From CAZVCG01 sp964626265 (GTDB lineage: Bacteria > Pseudomonadota > Alphaproteobacteria > UBA9219): DNA of 64,000 nt. A model generated the notes under the pieces. It saw nothing but the letters and a program-made list of their open reading frames with translations, ran no database searches and was not told the origin of the DNA. Position numbers and translations under genes: made by a program. Shown here piece after piece: positions 62,504 through 64,000 of this stretch (within the stretch, counting starts at the first letter, position 1; each line of letters begins with the position of its first letter). Location of the stretch: the NCBI GenBank assembly GCA_964626265.1, contig CAZVCG010000006.1:1-64000 (forward strand), read 5' to 3'.

Positions 62504-63445
62504 TTATCCGACTATGCCCGTGGCATACACGCTTGAGCGGCGTCTGTTCTCGTCATCGCGCGCATAGAGCGACTGGCGCGCCGTTGCCGTCAATGCGTCG
62601 GCATCCATCTGCGCGATCATCATGGCGGCAACCGGCGATGACATCGTCGAAGCCGCTTTGCCGGATTTCGTCAGCGGCAGCATGGCCGCCGCAGATGATG
62701 GCGCGTTCATGCCCGCAACGCCGGATGCCGCCACATTGTAAGACGAACGCGTTTTTGATCCCGCAAACTGCGTTGCGCCCGATGAGCCGCTCGTTGAGTG
62801 TTCAAACTTTTGGGCGAAGCGTTTGTACACTTGCGCCACGGTCTGCGGTTGGCCGTTTTTGTCGTAGAAAACCGATGCATTGGCCGAAGCCGCCGTGGGC
62901 AACACATCGGCGGCGATGGCGTTCGGGTTTTGGCGCATCGTGTTTATGAAGTTGGCTGCGCCGCCGATGCCAAGGAAATGCGCGAGATAGAGTTCCGTGT
63001 GGCCGATCTTTCCGCCGACTTCGCTTTTCAAGGCGGTCTTGTTTTCGTTCGTGAGTTCAGCCGCCAAATGGGCGGAGACTTCGGGGTCTTTGCGCAGGGC
63101 CAAAATCTCTTTTTTTATTTGCTTGTCGGCCACGCGGGCAATGCCGTCTGAACCTATAGAAATGCGATCCGCCGCTTCGCCTAGGCCATACTTGTTTCCA
63201 TATAACTTGACCATTCGCAGCCATGTTTGCTCGACGAATTGGAACAGGCCCGTGGCGGTGCTTGTCTTGGCCTTGGCTGTGGGGTTCAAACCGCTTTCTT
63301 GCGTGGCGTTCTTGAGCAAATAGGAAAATTCTACCCCCGACGTGGCGCTTGCCTTTTGAAGGGATTGCGTGACGCGATGGACAGGATTCACATCCTGCCA
63401 TGCAAACCCTTGATAAGAGTGAATATTGCTCAACGCCTCGACCAC
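62504..63445 (-). CDS. Lytic transglycosylase (SLT domain)
   Basis: A 313-residue protein. The SLT core has NATQESGLNPTAKAKTSTATGLFQFVEQTW with the catalytic Glu in QESGL, then HTELYLAHFLGIGGAANFI. The C-terminal 100 residues are Ser/Ala-rich. A GTG at 63445 with AAGGGAG seven bases upstream is preferred; the open frame runs back to 63568 through a family 1 repeat. No signal peptide is evident from this start. It may serve flagellar rod passage. Confidence 0.75.
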   Translation of the reverse strand: MVEALSNIHSYQGFAWQDVNPVHRVTQSLQKASATSGVEFSYLLKNATQESGLNPTAKAKTSTATGLFQFVEQTWLRMVKLYGNKYGLGEAADRISIGSDGIARVADKQIKKEILALRKDPEVSAHLAAELTNENKTALKSEVGGKIGHTELYLAHFLGIGGAANFINTMRQNPNAIAADVLPTAASANASVFYDKNGQPQTVAQVYKRFAQKFEHSTSGSSGATQFAGSKTRSSYNVAASGVAGMNAPSSAAAMLPLTKSGKAASTMSSPVAAMMIAQMDADALTATARQSLYARDDENRRRSSVYATGIVG

Positions 63446-63525
63446 TTTCGAACTCCCTTGTCTGGCCCTGACTTCCTGACACCCCCTCATTAGCAAGCGG
63501 TGTGCCAAAACGATCAGAAAGCAAT

Positions 63526-63600
63526 GGGGACACAATAAAAAAAGCTCATAAAACATGTTAAAATTCAAAGGCTTGTTTGTAGCTTTTTTATTATGTCCCC
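63526..63600. repeat. GGGGACACAATAA repeat (family 1), full copy
   Basis: A 75-base element with arms GGGGACACAATAAAAAAAGC and GCTTTTTTATTATGTCCCC, followed by ATCG as in other copies. It lies upstream of the transglycosylase start. Confidence 0.85.
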
Positions 63601-63705
63601 ATCGCCTTTCTGCGATCTTAAGGCCGTTTTAAGCCTAATCGGGCATACTTGGAACATTAGGGAACAAGGATTTATAAGACTATATATTTCCAAGGGTATT
63701 TGATC

Positions 63706-63918
63706 ATGTCGAGCATTGAAACTATCGGCTCCGCCACTGCGTCCGCGCAAACTTCGCACAGCGAATCGTCGGCAAAAGCTGCCGGACAAACGGCTGAATA
63801 TTCTAAGGACAAGACCCCGCCCCCCCCGCCACAGGAAGAAGGCCAAACCTTCAGCGCCTACGACACCGTGCAAAGCGCCAGCAGCTCCACGGTCAAAGGC
63901 GTGAATGTGGTGATTTAG
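63706..63918 (+). CDS. Small Ser/Pro-rich hypothetical protein
   Basis: A 70-residue protein, MSSIETIGSATASAQ..., with a PPPPPQEEG stretch and a VKGVNVVI end. Low complexity, no domain. The frame opens at 63700 with TTG; ATG at 63706 is preferred. Confidence 0.45.
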   Translation: MSSIETIGSATASAQTSHSESSAKAAGQTAEYSKDKTPPPPPQEEGQTFSAYDTVQSASSSTVKGVNVVI

Positions 63919-63939
63919 AAATTTTCTTTGAAGTTAAGT

Positions 63940-64000
63940 GTCATTCCCGCGAAAGCGGGAATCTAGCATCGCGCGTCTGCGCGATTTATGACTCATATGG
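63940..64000. repeat. GTCATTCCCG repeat (family 2), cut by the window end
   Basis: GTCATTCCCGCGAAAGCGGG, then a CATCGCGCG/CGCGAT stem and ATGACTCATATGG, the same tail as in the 32029 copy. It continues beyond the window. Confidence 0.75.

Overview
The window reads as chromosome of an alphaproteobacterium. The support is a set of genes typical of that class: the flagellar regulator FliX, a DUF1013/TrcR cell-cycle regulator, a CpdR-like receiver, DUF1192, RHH_4 and DUF465/YdcH small proteins, a DUF4175/TIGR02302 protein beside lysA, and a DksA that lacks most zinc cysteines. No rRNA or species marker is present, so no genus is named.

Positions 1-13,979 are a phage-derived integrated element whose left end lies outside the window. 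In order it holds a GNAT-like gene and an unknown partner, a small ORF, an XRE repressor, a CHC2/Toprim primase, a replication-organiser protein, small phage genes, two ParB-like genes (one fused to a methyltransferase), a HAD-like gene, a second methyltransferase, both terminase subunits, and a tandem pair of serine recombinases. The 3' end of the large recombinase gene runs into tRNA-Leu(CAA), the likely attachment site. No capsid, portal or tail gene lies between terminase and recombinase. Three copies of a GTTGgCAT-type palindrome flank the repressor, and a cluster of TGGACA palindromes precedes the ParB-like genes.

Positions 14-30.5 kb are mostly housekeeping: DUF4175, lysA, a lipoprotein and tlpA; a minus-strand flagellar operon flgI-flgJ-flgN-fliK-flgD with fliX and dksA divergent; ugd, galU, a receiver protein and a zinc-ribbon protein; then ftsE-ftsX-ydcF-like-plsC on the plus strand.

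Positions 30.5-41 kb are mixed and repeat-rich: an unknown gene pair, dut, a hydrolase, ferredoxin and its reductase, a mobile-mystery-A-like gene with an A9 frameshift, an IS481-family insertion sequence, an AT-rich serine-dehydrogenase-proteinase gene with a small partner, a beta-barrel protein and an enoyl-CoA hydratase.

Positions 41-64 kb return to housekeeping: fasciclin, mdh, prepilin peptidase, murJ-trpS, an unrecognised 689-residue protein, purE-cysE, a degenerate GGDEF protein, pfk, TrcR, an SNase-like protein, an AsmA-like protein, sua5, a Cys-repeat exported protein, two paralogous His-rich 61-residue proteins and a lytic transglycosylase.

Three dispersed repeat families run through the host part: (1) about 75-bp palindromes bounded by GGGGACACAATAA and TTATTGTGTCCCC; (2) GTCATTCCCG...CGGGAATGAC elements; (3) CCCCTCACC...CTCTCCCGCAAGGGGAGAGG elements. 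No CRISPR array or rRNA gene was seen.
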